Positions 7,098 through 16,687 of a DNA stretch of 64,000 nt are shown here, piece after piece. Position 1 is the first letter of the stretch. Every line of letters starts with the position of its first letter. The notes beneath the pieces are model-generated. The model ran no database searches. It worked only from the letters and a program-made list of their open reading frames with translations, and was not told the origin of the DNA. A program made the translations under genes and the position numbers. This stretch comes from Candidatus Eremiobacterota bacterium (GTDB lineage: Bacteria; Vulcanimicrobiota; Vulcanimicrobiia; Vulcanimicrobiales; Vulcanimicrobiaceae), in contig JAFAKB010000011.1 in assembly GCA_019235885.1 (NCBI GenBank), positions 1 to 64,000 of the forward strand. The letters are read 5' to 3'.

Positions 7098-9989
7098 TTA
7101 GCGCCCGAAGCTATGCGAGATCTGGAACTTGAACTGACGCGGTCCGTAGTTCTTGAGGGTGGTCGCATAGTATTGACCGCCCTGGAACGGAATTTGGATC
7201 CCCGCGAAGTTCGTCGGGAACAGGTCGGAGTCCCGATTGAACAGGTTGTCGACCGACATTTGGAACGTCGTGTACTTGTCGTGGATCGGAAAGCGGAGCG
7301 ACCCGCTGAAGAACCACACCGCCGGCAAGTCCCAGTCGTTGTTCGGTCCGTAGTACGTAGCTCCGAACAGGACGAGCGCGTTGCTCGCGGTGCGATAGCT
7401 GATCTCACCGTAGCCCTGCGCGTATGGAATCGCCTGGTTCGAGACCGACTGGTCGGTGAAGTTGACGTCGTTCACGATCCCTGGTTTGCCGGGATATCCG
7501 CCGGGTGGAACGCCGAGCGCATAACCACGGAGAACAGCGCCTTGCGCAACATACCCGAAGCCTACCGGCGGCGCGCGATTGATTCCTAACTCGATCCCTT
7601 CGTAACGCGCGCGGGAGAGGTTTCCGAACTGGTTGACGTACAGCGGATACGTGCCCGCTGGGGCCGATCCCAAGGCGGGGACGGCAATCGTTCCGTTCGC
7701 GAACGTCGTCTTCACGAACTGGTTGAAGAGATTCTCGCGGTAGAGGTCTAGCGTCAGCACGGTTGAGGGATCGTTCCGCAACCGCATGTCGCCCCCGACG
7801 TCGAAGCCGAAGGAAACCTCAGGGAGCACGTTTGCGCCGGTGGTCGAGGCCACGGCCGCCGTTCCCGGACCTACCCCGGACGGGCACGTCGGCGAAATAG
7901 CCTGCCCCGGCACGCCGCAGATCAACGCCGGCTTGTTCGGCGTGGAGAGGACTGCCAAATACGGTGGGGCAACGGCCGAGCCGATCGCGAACCGCAAGCT
8001 CAGGTCGCGCGAAGCCCGATAGGCCAGGCCGATTCGCGCATCGCTGTGGTAGAAGTTCTGATCGCCGAACGCAAGCGTCGGCGTCGGACTCGGGGTCTTC
8101 GCGGTGGCGATCGGGAAGTTGCCAAATCCGAAATGCGCGCGGAAGTCGGTCAGATAATACGCGAGCGTCGCGTTGAGGCGCTCGCCGAACCCGACCTGAC
8201 CGCGCAGCAGATACGTGGTAACGTCCTGCGTCGAGCCTTTCGGCACGGTCGCCGTCGCCTCGCTGCCGAACGGGTTGTAAGAATGCCCGTCGGTGTGGTT
8301 CGTGTCGGCTGCGAACGTGATGAGGTCGCCCTTTGGTCCGACCGGGTGGTCGTACTCGAACGAGTAGCCGTAAATCTTGTCCTCCTCGTTCGACTGAAAC
8401 GCCCAGCCCGACGTCTCTTGCGCGCGGTACGGCTGTCCGAACGGGTCGAGCCCGTTCAGCGGCGCGCCGTTGGTCTGGGTCCCGTACAGCTTCACGTTCC
8501 ACACCGGGCTCATCTGGGTGGCGAAGCGGCCACCGTTGTTTTGGTCGCGCACGATCCCCGCATGATAGTAGCGCGCCAGGATGCTGTCGTTGTGAAACGA
8601 CGTGCGGAACTCGCCTTGGAAGATCGGTTCGTTGTCGAGCTCCCATTCGTCGCCGTAGCCGAAGGGATTCTTGTAGACCACCGTCGGGCCGGTCGGATAC
8701 GATCCGGAGTACGCGGCGCCGGGGGAGAAGTTCGTCGGTACGTAGTCGCCATTGTTGCCGTTCTGATCGGACCAGCCTTGCTCGCCGAGGTACGAGGCCG
8801 TGATCGAGGTCGCCGACGAGAGGTTGTACCGCAGCTTCACGAGCTCGTTATGCGTGGTGAACGTATCGGGTGCGAGCGCCCCGAACGCCAGCACGGGAAC
8901 AACCGCGTTGTTGTTCTTGTTGTTCTGGGTCGGCGGGTTCGGTTGCTGCGATGGCGGCGGCGGCTTGGCCGGCGTCACCAAGTTGCCGTGTGAATCGTGG
9001 TAGACCGAGAACGCGTCCGGCAGCGAGAACACCTGATAGCTCGTCGTTCCCGGCGGTCCGGGTGTTCCGTCGACCGCGTAAACCAGCGCGATCCCGAGCT
9101 TGCCGTTGAGCAGCGTGTTGGTGTAGCGCAGCGTCGAGTACGACCCGCCGAAGCTGTCGACGCCGAAGGTGATGTCGCCGGCCGGTCGGGCGGTGGGGCT
9201 CAGCGTGCGGAAGTTGACCGTCCCGCCGATCGCGCGCTGAATCTCCGGCGCGGCGGCGCCGGGTCCCTTGATCACTTCGACGCCGCTGAAGACGGCCGGA
9301 TTCAGGAAGGTCGTCACGAAGTCGCCGAAGTCGGAGACGGCCAGGGGGTGACCGTCGATCAGCGCGGCGGTCTCGAAGGACAGCGCGCCGCGAATGTTCG
9401 GAAACGTGATGGCGCCGGGCGAGGCGGGATTGACCGCCGGAGGCAGCGCACTGATGATTCCCGGCGTCTGGTTCAGCTCGTCCCGCAGCTGTGTCGACGC
9501 GTTGTCCTGAAACACTTGCGCAGTGATCACGTCCTGCGAAGCGGGCGTGACGTTGAACGACGTGCGCGCCGCCGTCGATGCTCGCGACGAGACCCGGCCG
9601 ATTTGTTGCAGCGACTCGAAGGACGAGGGCTGCAGGCGGATCGTGACGTTCAACGGGGTTCCGGCCGTGACGGCGATTTCGTCGGTCGTTCCTGTCTGGT
9701 AGCCGCCCTTCGTCGCGACGGCGGAATAGACGCCGGTGGCCAAATTTACGCTGAAGCGGCCGTTGCCGTCCGTGGTCGCGGTCGCGTTCTGCGGCCCGTT
9801 GAAGGTGATGGTCACGCCGCTCAACGGCGTGCCGGAGGTGCTGGTCACGACGCCGCTGACCAGTGCGAAAGCGGCGGGCGCCGCCTGGGCGACCGGCCCG
9901 CTCTGCGCGAGCGCCGGCGCCACGCACATGGGCCCGCCGAGCACCGCAAAAAGACCGAAAGCCGTCATGGTGGGTGACAACTTGAACAC
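7098..9989 (-). CDS. TonB-dependent receptor with N-terminal carboxypeptidase-like domain (2 of 3)
   Basis: A 963-residue receptor. Signal peptide residues include MTAFGLFAVLGGPMCVAPAL, then a carboxypeptidase-like domain (about 45-125, VSGVVTSTSGTPLSGVTITF). The plug region contains VEVIKGPGAAAPEIQRAIGG, and a long beta-barrel ends KFQISHSFGR. A Pro/Gln/Asn-rich low-complexity loop (PPPPSQQPNPPTQNNKNNN) lies near residue 355. I chose the GTG at 9989 because a GAGGAG lies 5 nt before it; a downstream ATG at 9968 is possible. It would import an unknown ligand across the outer membrane. No inner-membrane transporter genes are adjacent. Confidence 0.92.
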   Translation of the reverse strand: MFKLSPTMTAFGLFAVLGGPMCVAPALAQSGPVAQAAPAAFALVSGVVTSTSGTPLSGVTITFNGPQNATATTDGNGRFSVNLATGVYSAVATKGGYQTGTTDEIAVTAGTPLNVTIRLQPSSFESLQQIGRVSSRASTAARTSFNVTPASQDVITAQVFQDNASTQLRDELNQTPGIISALPPAVNPASPGAITFPNIRGALSFETAALIDGHPLAVSDFGDFVTTFLNPAVFSGVEVIKGPGAAAPEIQRAIGGTVNFRTLSPTARPAGDITFGVDSFGGSYSTLRYTNTLLNGKLGIALVYAVDGTPGPPGTTSYQVFSLPDAFSVYHDSHGNLVTPAKPPPPSQQPNPPTQNNKNNNAVVPVLAFGALAPDTFTTHNELVKLRYNLSSATSITASYLGEQGWSDQNGNNGDYVPTNFSPGAAYSGSYPTGPTVVYKNPFGYGDEWELDNEPIFQGEFRTSFHNDSILARYYHAGIVRDQNNGGRFATQMSPVWNVKLYGTQTNGAPLNGLDPFGQPYRAQETSGWAFQSNEEDKIYGYSFEYDHPVGPKGDLITFAADTNHTDGHSYNPFGSEATATVPKGSTQDVTTYLLRGQVGFGERLNATLAYYLTDFRAHFGFGNFPIATAKTPSPTPTLAFGDQNFYHSDARIGLAYRASRDLSLRFAIGSAVAPPYLAVLSTPNKPALICGVPGQAISPTCPSGVGPGTAAVASTTGANVLPEVSFGFDVGGDMRLRNDPSTVLTLDLYRENLFNQFVKTTFANGTIAVPALGSAPAGTYPLYVNQFGNLSRARYEGIELGINRAPPVGFGYVAQGAVLRGYALGVPPGGYPGKPGIVNDVNFTDQSVSNQAIPYAQGYGEISYRTASNALVLFGATYYGPNNDWDLPAVWFFSGSLRFPIHDKYTTFQMSVDNLFNRDSDLFPTNFAGIQIPFQGGQYYATTLKNYGPRQFKFQISHSFGR

Positions 9990-10249
9990 GTATGCTCCTC
10001 GATGAAGCGTAAGCGTGCCGCCGCGTCTGAAGGGACGCAGCGCGCCGAATGCCGGCCGCGGAAGATTCCGGGGCCGTCGCAGTCTAGCACGGGACAGATT
10101 AACCATACCTTATGCGGTTTCCCCGCTCGCGCGCCCGGCGAGAGGACAGACCAGCGTCAAGATTTGTTGTCACGGCGGCGCTGGGTGAGCTCGGGCCGGG
10201 CGCACCGGCGCACGCCCGGAAAAGCGCCGCACGCGACGAAGCCGGCCGT

Positions 10250-10708
10250 GTGCCGAGGTACTGGCTGTTCAAGTCCGAGCCGGAGGCGTTCTCGATCGAC
10301 GACCTCGAGCGCGACGGGACGACCGAATGGTCCGGCGTGCGCAGCCCGCAGGCGCGCAACCTCATGCGCGAGATGAAAGCCGGCGATCTCGGCTTCTTCT
10401 ACCACTCCAGCGTGCAGCCGCCGGGGATCGTCGGCATTTGCGAGGTCGTCGCCGAGGCGCATCCCGACTCGACGCAGTGGAACAAGAAAAGCGAGTACTA
10501 CGACGGCAGCTCGAAACGCGACGATCCGAAGTGGTGGTGCGTCGACGTGCGCTTCGTGCGCAAGCTGCCGCGGATGATTCCGATCGACGAACTGCGCGCG
10601 ATTCCCGCACTCGCCTTCATGCCGCTGCTGCGCCGCGGGCAGCGCCTCTCGGTGCAGCCCGTCTCACCGCAAGAGTGGGAGCGGATCCTAGATCTGGTCG
10701 ACCTCTAG
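10250..10708 (+). CDS. EVE-domain protein (thymocyte nuclear protein 1-like)
   Basis: A 152-residue protein that is one EVE domain of the PUA-like superfamily. The N-terminus PRYWLFKSEPEAFSIDDL, the WSGVRSPQARNLM segment and GDLGFFYHS are family hallmarks. EVE domains bind modified bases in DNA or RNA (for example 5-methylcytosine derivatives), and similar stand-alone bacterial proteins occur next to varied genes. The GTG at 10250 places the conserved RYWLFK at residues 3-8; the frame is open further upstream but that part is low-complexity and GC-rich. The 260 bp before it, back to the TonB receptor, shows no other gene. Cellular role is unknown. Confidence 0.9.
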   Translation: MPRYWLFKSEPEAFSIDDLERDGTTEWSGVRSPQARNLMREMKAGDLGFFYHSSVQPPGIVGICEVVAEAHPDSTQWNKKSEYYDGSSKRDDPKWWCVDVRFVRKLPRMIPIDELRAIPALAFMPLLRRGQRLSVQPVSPQEWERILDLVDL

Positions 10709-10723
10709 GAGCCTGGGAAAAGA

Positions 10724-10933
10724 CTACCCGGCCCGCTCGCGGAACCGCTCGAGTATGGCCTCGGCCGTACCGACGAACTCGGCAGTCGGCGGAATAGAGC
10801 GGCCGGTCACGACATCCTCAGCGGGATTCGTCGGGATACGCTGTACGACCGCGCTGCCGCCGGACGGGAAACGCCCGGCATCCTGTCCGTTCAGTCGTTT
10901 CGGCGCCTTTCGGCCGAATAATGGGAAGCCCAT
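10724..10933 (-). CDS. Small unknown protein, second gene of an accessory pair
   Basis: A 69-residue protein beginning MGFPLFGRKAPKRLN and ending in a likely helix (AEAILERFRERAG). A TGAGGACC lies just before the ATG. Its start is 6 bp beyond the stop of the membrane-anchored protein upstream, so the two overlap slightly and are probably co-translated. I recognise no family. The sequence is Pro/Gly-rich in the middle (SGGSAVVQRIPTNPAEDVV). It is convergent with the EVE gene, 15 bp away. Confidence 0.5.
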   Translation of the reverse strand: MGFPLFGRKAPKRLNGQDAGRFPSGGSAVVQRIPTNPAEDVVTGRSIPPTAEFVGTAEAILERFRERAG

Positions 10934-10938
10934 GGTCC

Positions 10939-11541
10939 TCAATACCCTCCTGTCTCCGGCAGGGTTGCCGGAATTTTCCAGAGGAGCGCGTAGCGATCCT
11001 CGAACCCTAAAGCAGGTCGCTCGATCGGTACGACGATCCCTTTGATTGCCTCCGGGCTGAGACCTGAATGCGCTTTCACAACAAGCCGGTCTGCGTCCCG
11101 TACAAATACGACCATTTTGTTCGCATCGCTTGTTCCGTACGTGATCCCTTTGGGAATCCATTCGCACAAGTATCGTAGCGCGTCGTCTTTGGAAATCTCG
11201 CTCGTACCGGCGCGAAATGCATCTAGCCTGCGAAGAGTCGCCTCGATAGACTTGAACATGATCCCATGACCACGCAGCAGCAAGCCTAAATCGCCGATCG
11301 CCCGCCGTGCCTCCTTCATCCGGTTCGACGCCTTGAACAATCCTAGGAACTCCACTTCGTCACCGCTGATCAACTTCAGGAGGATGATGATTAGGTATAC
11401 GACGACGAAAAGAGAAACGATCAACCCTAGTGGGCCGCCCGGGTAGTGCTGAAAGGTCTCCACGATCCCCGCGATGCCCCAGTCCGGTACCGGTGAGCCG
11501 GCGGAATGTGGCGACGGGCTAGGAGATGGGACGGGAATCAT
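10939..11541 (-). CDS. Membrane-anchored protein with GAF-like C-terminal region, unknown
   Basis: A 200-residue protein with a Pro/Ser-rich N-terminus, one strong membrane helix (about 37-57, GLIVSLFVVVYLIIILLKLI), a helical middle (NRMKEARRAIGDLGLLLRG) and a C-terminal alpha/beta region (NKMVVFVRDADRLVVKAHSG). That last part resembles a GAF-type sensor fold, but the match is by eye only. Local GC is clearly lower than in neighbouring genes, which suggests acquired DNA. It overlaps the small gene after it. The ribosome binding site before the ATG at 11541 is weak. Confidence 0.55.
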   Translation of the reverse strand: MIPVPSPSPSPHSAGSPVPDWGIAGIVETFQHYPGGPLGLIVSLFVVVYLIIILLKLISGDEVEFLGLFKASNRMKEARRAIGDLGLLLRGHGIMFKSIEATLRRLDAFRAGTSEISKDDALRYLCEWIPKGITYGTSDANKMVVFVRDADRLVVKAHSGLSPEAIKGIVVPIERPALGFEDRYALLWKIPATLPETGGY

Positions 11542-11631
11542 CGCGGGAATCCATATGGTCTTAGCCGTTATGGTGCGCAGGTCGGCCCCGAATTATGACT
11601 CTGGCAGCCGGTGTAAGCGACGAGTGGCGGC

Positions 11632-13749
11632 TTACACCGCCTGGTAGCGTTTGAGCAGAATCTGCTGCGCGTCGACCGGGAGCTCGCCTGGGAGCACCGT
11701 GCGGCGCTCGTACGTGCCGTCGGAGCGCAGCACGCGCGCTTTGACGTTGTCGGCCAAGTAGACGTCGAGGATCTCGTTGCAGATCAGGTCGCGCAACAAC
11801 GGGTCGAGCACCGGGACGACGCTTTCGACGCGGCGGTCGAGGTTGCGGCCCATCCAGTCGGCGCTTCCGATGTAGACCTCGCGCTCGCCGCCGTTGGTGA
11901 ACACGAACGTGCGCGAGTGCTCCAGGAAGCGCCCGACGATGCTGCGCACGCGGATCGTCTCGCTCACGCCGGGGACGCCCGGGCGCAGCACGCACATGCC
12001 GCGCACGATCAAGTCGACCGGGACGCCGGCGCGCGAGGCGCGGTAGAGCCGCTGCACGACCCCCGCGTCGCTGATCGCGTTGAGCTTCGCGACGATCCCG
12101 CACGGCCGGCCCGCTTCCGCGTGCGCGGTCTCGCGGTCGATCAGCTCTTCGAACCCCGGGCGCAAGCCCACCGGGGCGACCATCAGCTGCTCGTAGTGGT
12201 CGGCCTTCGAGAAGCCGGTCAGCGCGTTGAAGAGCTGCGAGGCGTCCGCGCCGAGGTCGGCGCGGCACGTGAACAGGGAAAGATCGGTGTACGTGCGCGC
12301 CGTCCGGTCGTTGTAGTTGCCGGTCCCGAAGTGCATGTAGCGCCGGATCCCGTCCGGCTCGTTGCGCACGACGAGCGTCACCTTCGCGTGCGTCTTCAAC
12401 CCGGCGACACCGTAGATCACGTGCACGCCGACGCGCTCCAGCGTGCGCGCCCAGTGGATGTTGTTCTCTTCGTCGAAGCGCGCCTTGAGCTCGATGAGCG
12501 CGGCGACCTGCTTGCCGTCCTCCGCCGCGTCCGCCAGCGCCGCGACGACCGGCGAGTTTCCGGAGGTGCGGTACAGCGTCTGCTTGATCGCGAGCACGTC
12601 CGGATCGTTCGCGGCCTGCTTGACGAACTGCACGACCGGGTCGAACGACTCGAACGGATGGTGCAGGAGCAGATCGCCCTCGCGAATCGCCGCGAAGATG
12701 TCGGTCTGCCCGATCAGCCGCTTCGGGATCGCGGGCGTGAACGGCGGATCGTGCAGCTCGGGATAGTCCAGGTTCACCAGCGCCCACAGATCGGCAGTGC
12801 CCATCATCCCGTCGACTTCGTAGCAGTCGGTGCGGTCGAGCTCGAGCGCCTTGAGCACCTGCTCGCGCAGCGGCTCCGGCATCGCCGGCTCGACCTCGAG
12901 CCGCACCGGCTCGCCGAAGCGGCGCCGGCGCAATTCCGACTCGATCGCGCGCAGCAGATCGTCGGCTTCGTCTTCCTGCAAGTCGAGGTCCGCGTCGCGG
13001 GTGACCCGGAACAGGTACGAGTCCTTCACCCGCAGCCCCGGGAAGAGCGACTCCAGGTTGTGCGCGATGATGTCCTCGAGCATCACGAACCAGCGCTGGC
13101 CCTTGGGCGCAGAGTCGATCGGGACGAAGCGCGGAAGCTTGCCCGGCACCTTCACCCGCGCGAAGTAGCTGATCGGGCCGTCCGGCGTAGTCTCCTCCAG
13201 CTCGACGGCGAGCGAGATCGAGAGGTTCGAGATGTACGGGAACGGATGCGCCTTGTCGATCGCCAGCGGCGTGAGCACCGGGAAGACGCGCTCCTCGAAG
13301 TAGCGGCGCGTCGCGCGCGTCGTCTCGACGTCGAGCTGATCGACGGCGAGGATGCGGATGCCGTGCCGCTCCAGGGCCGGAAAGAGCTGGTTCTGCAGGC
13401 AGTCCGCCATGGTCGCGAGCGAACGGCGCAGCCGCGCGCTTACCATGTCAAGTTGCTCTTCCGGGGTGTGGCCGTCGTCGGAGCGCTTGTGGACCTCGGC
13501 CGCCAGCTGCTGCATGAGTCCGGCGATGCGGATCATGAAGAACTCGTCGAGGTTGGTCCCGTAGATCGCGATGAACTTGAGCCGCTCGAGCAGCGGGTTG
13601 CGCTCGTCGAGCGCCTCTTCGAGGACCCGGTCGTTGAACTCGAGCCACGACGTCTCGCGGTTGATGTAGAGCGAGGGGTCGTCGAGGGCGGTCGGCACGG
13701 CGAGAGACGGTGGGCGGAGCTGGGCGCCGACCTGCGAACCGGAGAGCAT
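11632..13749 (-). CDS. ppk: Polyphosphate kinase 1
   Basis: A protein of about 705 residues with the full PPK1 architecture: N-domain (YINRETSWLEFNDRVLEEA, then FIAIYGTNLDEFFMIR), head domain, and two phospholipase-D-like C-domains. The phosphorylated His is in AGLKTHAKVTLVV; RRYMHFGTGNYND and IGSADWMGRNLDRRVE complete the active site. It makes polyphosphate from ATP reversibly. The ATG at 13749 leaves only 21 bp to the divergent transporter gene. A GTG inside (before PTALDDPSLYINRE) is an alternative start that would leave more room for promoters and better matches the usual N-terminal length. Confidence 0.95.
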   Translation of the reverse strand: MLSGSQVGAQLRPPSLAVPTALDDPSLYINRETSWLEFNDRVLEEALDERNPLLERLKFIAIYGTNLDEFFMIRIAGLMQQLAAEVHKRSDDGHTPEEQLDMVSARLRRSLATMADCLQNQLFPALERHGIRILAVDQLDVETTRATRRYFEERVFPVLTPLAIDKAHPFPYISNLSISLAVELEETTPDGPISYFARVKVPGKLPRFVPIDSAPKGQRWFVMLEDIIAHNLESLFPGLRVKDSYLFRVTRDADLDLQEDEADDLLRAIESELRRRRFGEPVRLEVEPAMPEPLREQVLKALELDRTDCYEVDGMMGTADLWALVNLDYPELHDPPFTPAIPKRLIGQTDIFAAIREGDLLLHHPFESFDPVVQFVKQAANDPDVLAIKQTLYRTSGNSPVVAALADAAEDGKQVAALIELKARFDEENNIHWARTLERVGVHVIYGVAGLKTHAKVTLVVRNEPDGIRRYMHFGTGNYNDRTARTYTDLSLFTCRADLGADASQLFNALTGFSKADHYEQLMVAPVGLRPGFEELIDRETAHAEAGRPCGIVAKLNAISDAGVVQRLYRASRAGVPVDLIVRGMCVLRPGVPGVSETIRVRSIVGRFLEHSRTFVFTNGGEREVYIGSADWMGRNLDRRVESVVPVLDPLLRDLICNEILDVYLADNVKARVLRSDGTYERRTVLPGELPVDAQQILLKRYQAV

Positions 13750-13770
13750 GGCTTCGGACGGGTTCGGCGC

Positions 13771-14364
13771 GTGAGCGCGGACTTCATCGCCCACCTCGGC
13801 ACACACGTGGCGCTGGCAGGTTCGGCGCTCGTCCTGGCAGCCGCGATCGGCATCCCGCTCGCCGGGCTCGCGGCCGACCGCGCGCTTCCGCGCGGCGTGC
13901 TGCTCGCGCTGGCGGGCGGCTTCCGGGTCGTCCCCTCGCTCGCGATCCTGACCTTGGCGCTCCCGCTGCTCGGGCTGGGATTCCGGCCCGCGCTCCTCGC
14001 GCTGGTCGTGCTGGCCCTGCCGCCGATCCTCGTCAACACCGACGTCGGCCTGCGCGCGGTCCCGCGCGCGACGCTCGAGGCGGCGCGCGGCACCGGGATG
14101 ACCGAACGGCAGGTCGGGCTGCGCGTGCGCTGGCCGCTCGCGCTCCCGGTCGTCGCGGTCGGCGTGCGCACCGCGACGGTCGAAGTGATCGCCTCGGCGA
14201 CGCTCGCGGCGTTCATCGGCGGCGGCGGGCTGGGCGACTACATCGTCGGCGGCTTGCAGACCGCCAACCCCTCCGAGCTGTTCCTGGGCGCCGTCTCGGT
14301 CGCCGTGCTCGCACTCCTCGCCGACGCCGCGCTCGGGTACGCGCAGCGCAGGCTCGCCGTCTGA
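13771..14364 (+). CDS. Osmoprotectant ABC transporter permease (OpuCB/OpuCD type), first copy
   Basis: A 197-residue inner-membrane permease with six hydrophobic segments and the EAA-type coupling loop (ATLEAARGTGMTERQVGLRV). FIGGGGLGDYIVGGL is typical of glycine betaine/choline permeases. It begins at a GTG 21 bp from the divergent ppk start and ends 15 bp before the binding-lipoprotein gene. Together with the next three genes it makes a complete importer for compatible solutes such as glycine betaine or choline. Confidence 0.9.
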   Translation: MSADFIAHLGTHVALAGSALVLAAAIGIPLAGLAADRALPRGVLLALAGGFRVVPSLAILTLALPLLGLGFRPALLALVVLALPPILVNTDVGLRAVPRATLEAARGTGMTERQVGLRVRWPLALPVVAVGVRTATVEVIASATLAAFIGGGGLGDYIVGGLQTANPSELFLGAVSVAVLALLADAALGYAQRRLAV

Positions 14365-14378
14365 AACGTACGAGGCCG

Positions 14379-15272
14379 ATGCAACCCATGCTCTCGCGCG
14401 CCCGCGCGCTCACGCTGCTCGCCGCCGCGCCGCTCGTCGCTTCTTGCGGCAGCGGAAACGCCGCCGTCAAGGTGGGGTCGAAGAACTTCACCGAGGAGCT
14501 GATCCTCGGCGAGATCTACGCGCAGCGTCTCGAGCAGACCGGACAGCAGGTGACGCGCAAGCTCAACCTCGGCACGACCGACATCGCGATGGCGGCGCTG
14601 AAGCGCGGCGAGATCGACCTGTATCCGGAGTACACCGGCACCGCGCTGCTGAACGTGCTGCACTTGCCGCCGACCGGTGACCCGCAGCGCGCGTTCGACA
14701 CCGTGAAGAGCGCGTACGCGAAGCAGTTCGGGCTGGTGTGGCTCGACCGCTCGCCCTTCAACGACACGCAGGCGATGGCGACGACGCAGAAAGTCGCCGG
14801 CTACTACGCGCTCGGCCGGCTCAGCGATCTGGCGGCGAAGGCGAACGAGCTCCGGCTCGGCGCGGTGCCGGAGTTCCTCACCCGCGCCGACGGGCTCCCC
14901 GGCCTGCAGAAAAAATATGGCGGTTTCAAGTTCAAGCAGACGAAGATCGTCGACAACGGCTTGAAGTACGAGGCGCTCGAGCGCGGCGACGTCGACGTGA
15001 TCATCGCCTTCTCCACCGAAGGCCGGCTCAAGGCCGACAGCTTGGTGGTGCTCGAGGACGACAAGCACGTTTTCCCGGTCTACAACGCGGCGCCGGTCGT
15101 GCGCAAAGCGGTGCTCGACGCGAACTCCGCGATCGCGGGCCCGCTGAACAAGCTCGCGCCGCTGCTGACGAACGACGTGATGCAGAATCTGAACCTGCAG
15201 GTCGACGGCCCGCAGAAGCGCGAGCCGGCCGACGTGGCGCGTGACTTCCTCAAGTCGAACGGGCTCGCCTGA
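14379..15272 (+). CDS. Osmoprotectant-binding lipoprotein (OpuAC/OsmF family)
   Basis: A 297-residue extracytoplasmic substrate-binding protein. The lipobox LVASC gives lipidated Cys23. The mature start VKVGSKNFTEELILGEIYAQ and the segment RGEIDLYPEYTGTALLNVL are diagnostic of the QAT-family glycine betaine/choline/carnitine binding proteins. It delivers ligand to the two permeases flanking the ATPase. A GAGG sits shortly before the ATG at 14379. The gene overlaps the ATPase gene by 32 bp, supporting coupled expression. Confidence 0.93.
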   Translation: MQPMLSRARALTLLAAAPLVASCGSGNAAVKVGSKNFTEELILGEIYAQRLEQTGQQVTRKLNLGTTDIAMAALKRGEIDLYPEYTGTALLNVLHLPPTGDPQRAFDTVKSAYAKQFGLVWLDRSPFNDTQAMATTQKVAGYYALGRLSDLAAKANELRLGAVPEFLTRADGLPGLQKKYGGFKFKQTKIVDNGLKYEALERGDVDVIIAFSTEGRLKADSLVVLEDDKHVFPVYNAAPVVRKAVLDANSAIAGPLNKLAPLLTNDVMQNLNLQVDGPQKREPADVARDFLKSNGLA

Positions 15273-16059
15273 CGACGCCGGCGGCGCGCGCGTCGAGCTG
15301 CGCACGCTCGCCGTCCGCTATCCGAACGCGCGCGTTCCCGCCGTCCACGACGTCGACCTGACGATCGAAGCCGGCGAGTTCACCGTGCTCCTCGGCCCCT
15401 CCGGCTGCGGCAAGAGCACCCTGCTGCGCACGATCAACCGGCTCGTCGAGCCGACGGCCGGAACGGTGCTGATCGACGGCGTCGACGCGCGCGCGCGCGA
15501 TCCCGTGGAGCTGCGGCGCGGAATCGGTTACGTGATCCAAGCCGTCGGTCTGTTTCCGCACTACACCGTCGCCGAGAACGTCGGCGTGGTGCCGCGGCTG
15601 CTCGGCTGGCCGAAGCCGCAGATCGGCGCGCGCGTCGACGAGCTGCTGCGGCTGATCCGGCTCGAGCCCGCGACCTACCGGAACCGTAAGCCGCGCGAGC
15701 TCTCCGGCGGCGAGGCGCAGCGTGTCGGCGTCGCGCGTGCGCTCGCGGCACGCCCGCGCGTGCTGCTGATGGACGAGCCGTTCGCCGCGGTCGACGCGAT
15801 CGTACGCGCTTCACTGCAGGACGAGATCGCGCGCGTTCACCGCGAGCTGCGCACGACGGTCGTGTTCGTCACCCACGACGTCGACGAGGCGCTGCGCCTG
15901 GCCGACCGCATCGTGGTGATGAACGCAGGCCGCGTGGTGCAGACCGGTCCGCCCGACGAGATTCTCGAGCATCCCGCCGACGCGTTCGTGCGCGAGCTGG
16001 TCGGCGTCGATCCGCAGACGCGCCGGCTCGTCCTCGAGCGTCCGCTCATCGAGCGGTGA
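15241..16059 (+). CDS. Osmoprotectant ABC transporter ATP-binding protein (OpuCA/ProV type)
   Basis: A 272-residue ATPase with Walker A GPSGCGKST, Q-loop region VIQAVGLFPHYTV, signature LSGGEAQR, Walker B VLLMDEPFAAVD and switch His in VTHDVDEA. It lacks the C-terminal CBS domains that many OpuCA proteins carry, so ionic-strength sensing through CBS repeats is unlikely here. The GTG start overlaps the binding-protein gene by 32 bp; a later start is possible because the first 15 residues are not conserved. It powers the flanking permeases. Confidence 0.93.
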   Translation: MTSSSRTGSPDDAGGARVELRTLAVRYPNARVPAVHDVDLTIEAGEFTVLLGPSGCGKSTLLRTINRLVEPTAGTVLIDGVDARARDPVELRRGIGYVIQAVGLFPHYTVAENVGVVPRLLGWPKPQIGARVDELLRLIRLEPATYRNRKPRELSGGEAQRVGVARALAARPRVLLMDEPFAAVDAIVRASLQDEIARVHRELRTTVVFVTHDVDEALRLADRIVVMNAGRVVQTGPPDEILEHPADAFVRELVGVDPQTRRLVLERPLIER

Positions 16060-16075
16060 TCGCACCGGTGCGCTC

Positions 16076-16687
16076 ATGACGTACCTCGCCTCGCACCCCG
16101 CGCGCGTGGGCGCGCTGCTCGGCGAGCACGTGGTGCTGGTCGCCGTCGCGCTCGCGATCGCGCTCGTCATCGCCTTGCCGCTCGGCGTGCTGGCGGCGCG
16201 CAATGCGCGCGCGGCCGGCGCGATCCTCGGAGTCGCCGGCGTGCTCTACACGATTCCGAGCCTCGCGCTGCTGGCGATCCTGGTCACCGTGCTGGGGCTC
16301 GGCAAGCCGACCGCGATCGTGGCGCTCGTCGTCTACGCGCAGATGATCTTGATTCGCGCCGTCGTCGCGGCGTTGCGGGGCGTCGATCCGGCGCTCGTCG
16401 ACGCGGCGCGCGGGATCGGCTTCACCGCGCGCCAGACGCTGCTGCGGGTCGAGCTTCCGGCGGGATTGCCGGTGATGCTCGGCGGCGTGCGCGTCGCCGC
16501 GGTCTCCCTCGTCGCGCTCGCGACCGTCGCGGCCTGGATCAACGCGGGCGGCCTCGGCGCGCTGCTCTTCGAAGGGATCAGCACGAACAACCCCGCGAAA
16601 ATCTTCGCCGGCGCGCTCGCCGCGGCGCTCCTCGCGATCGCCGCCGACGTCGCGCTGCGCGGCGCCGAGCGCGCGGTTCGAACCTGA
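16076..16687 (+). CDS. Osmoprotectant ABC transporter permease, second copy
   Basis: A 203-residue permease with six membrane segments, the PSLALLAIL segment and a coupling loop (ALVDAARGIGFTARQTLLRV). It is clearly related to the permease at 13771 but only moderately similar, so the transporter probably uses a heterodimeric channel as in OpuC. It starts at an ATG 16 bp after the ATPase stop and its TGA overlaps the ATG of the next gene. Confidence 0.9.
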   Translation: MTYLASHPARVGALLGEHVVLVAVALAIALVIALPLGVLAARNARAAGAILGVAGVLYTIPSLALLAILVTVLGLGKPTAIVALVVYAQMILIRAVVAALRGVDPALVDAARGIGFTARQTLLRVELPAGLPVMLGGVRVAAVSLVALATVAAWINAGGLGALLFEGISTNNPAKIFAGALAAALLAIAADVALRGAERAVRT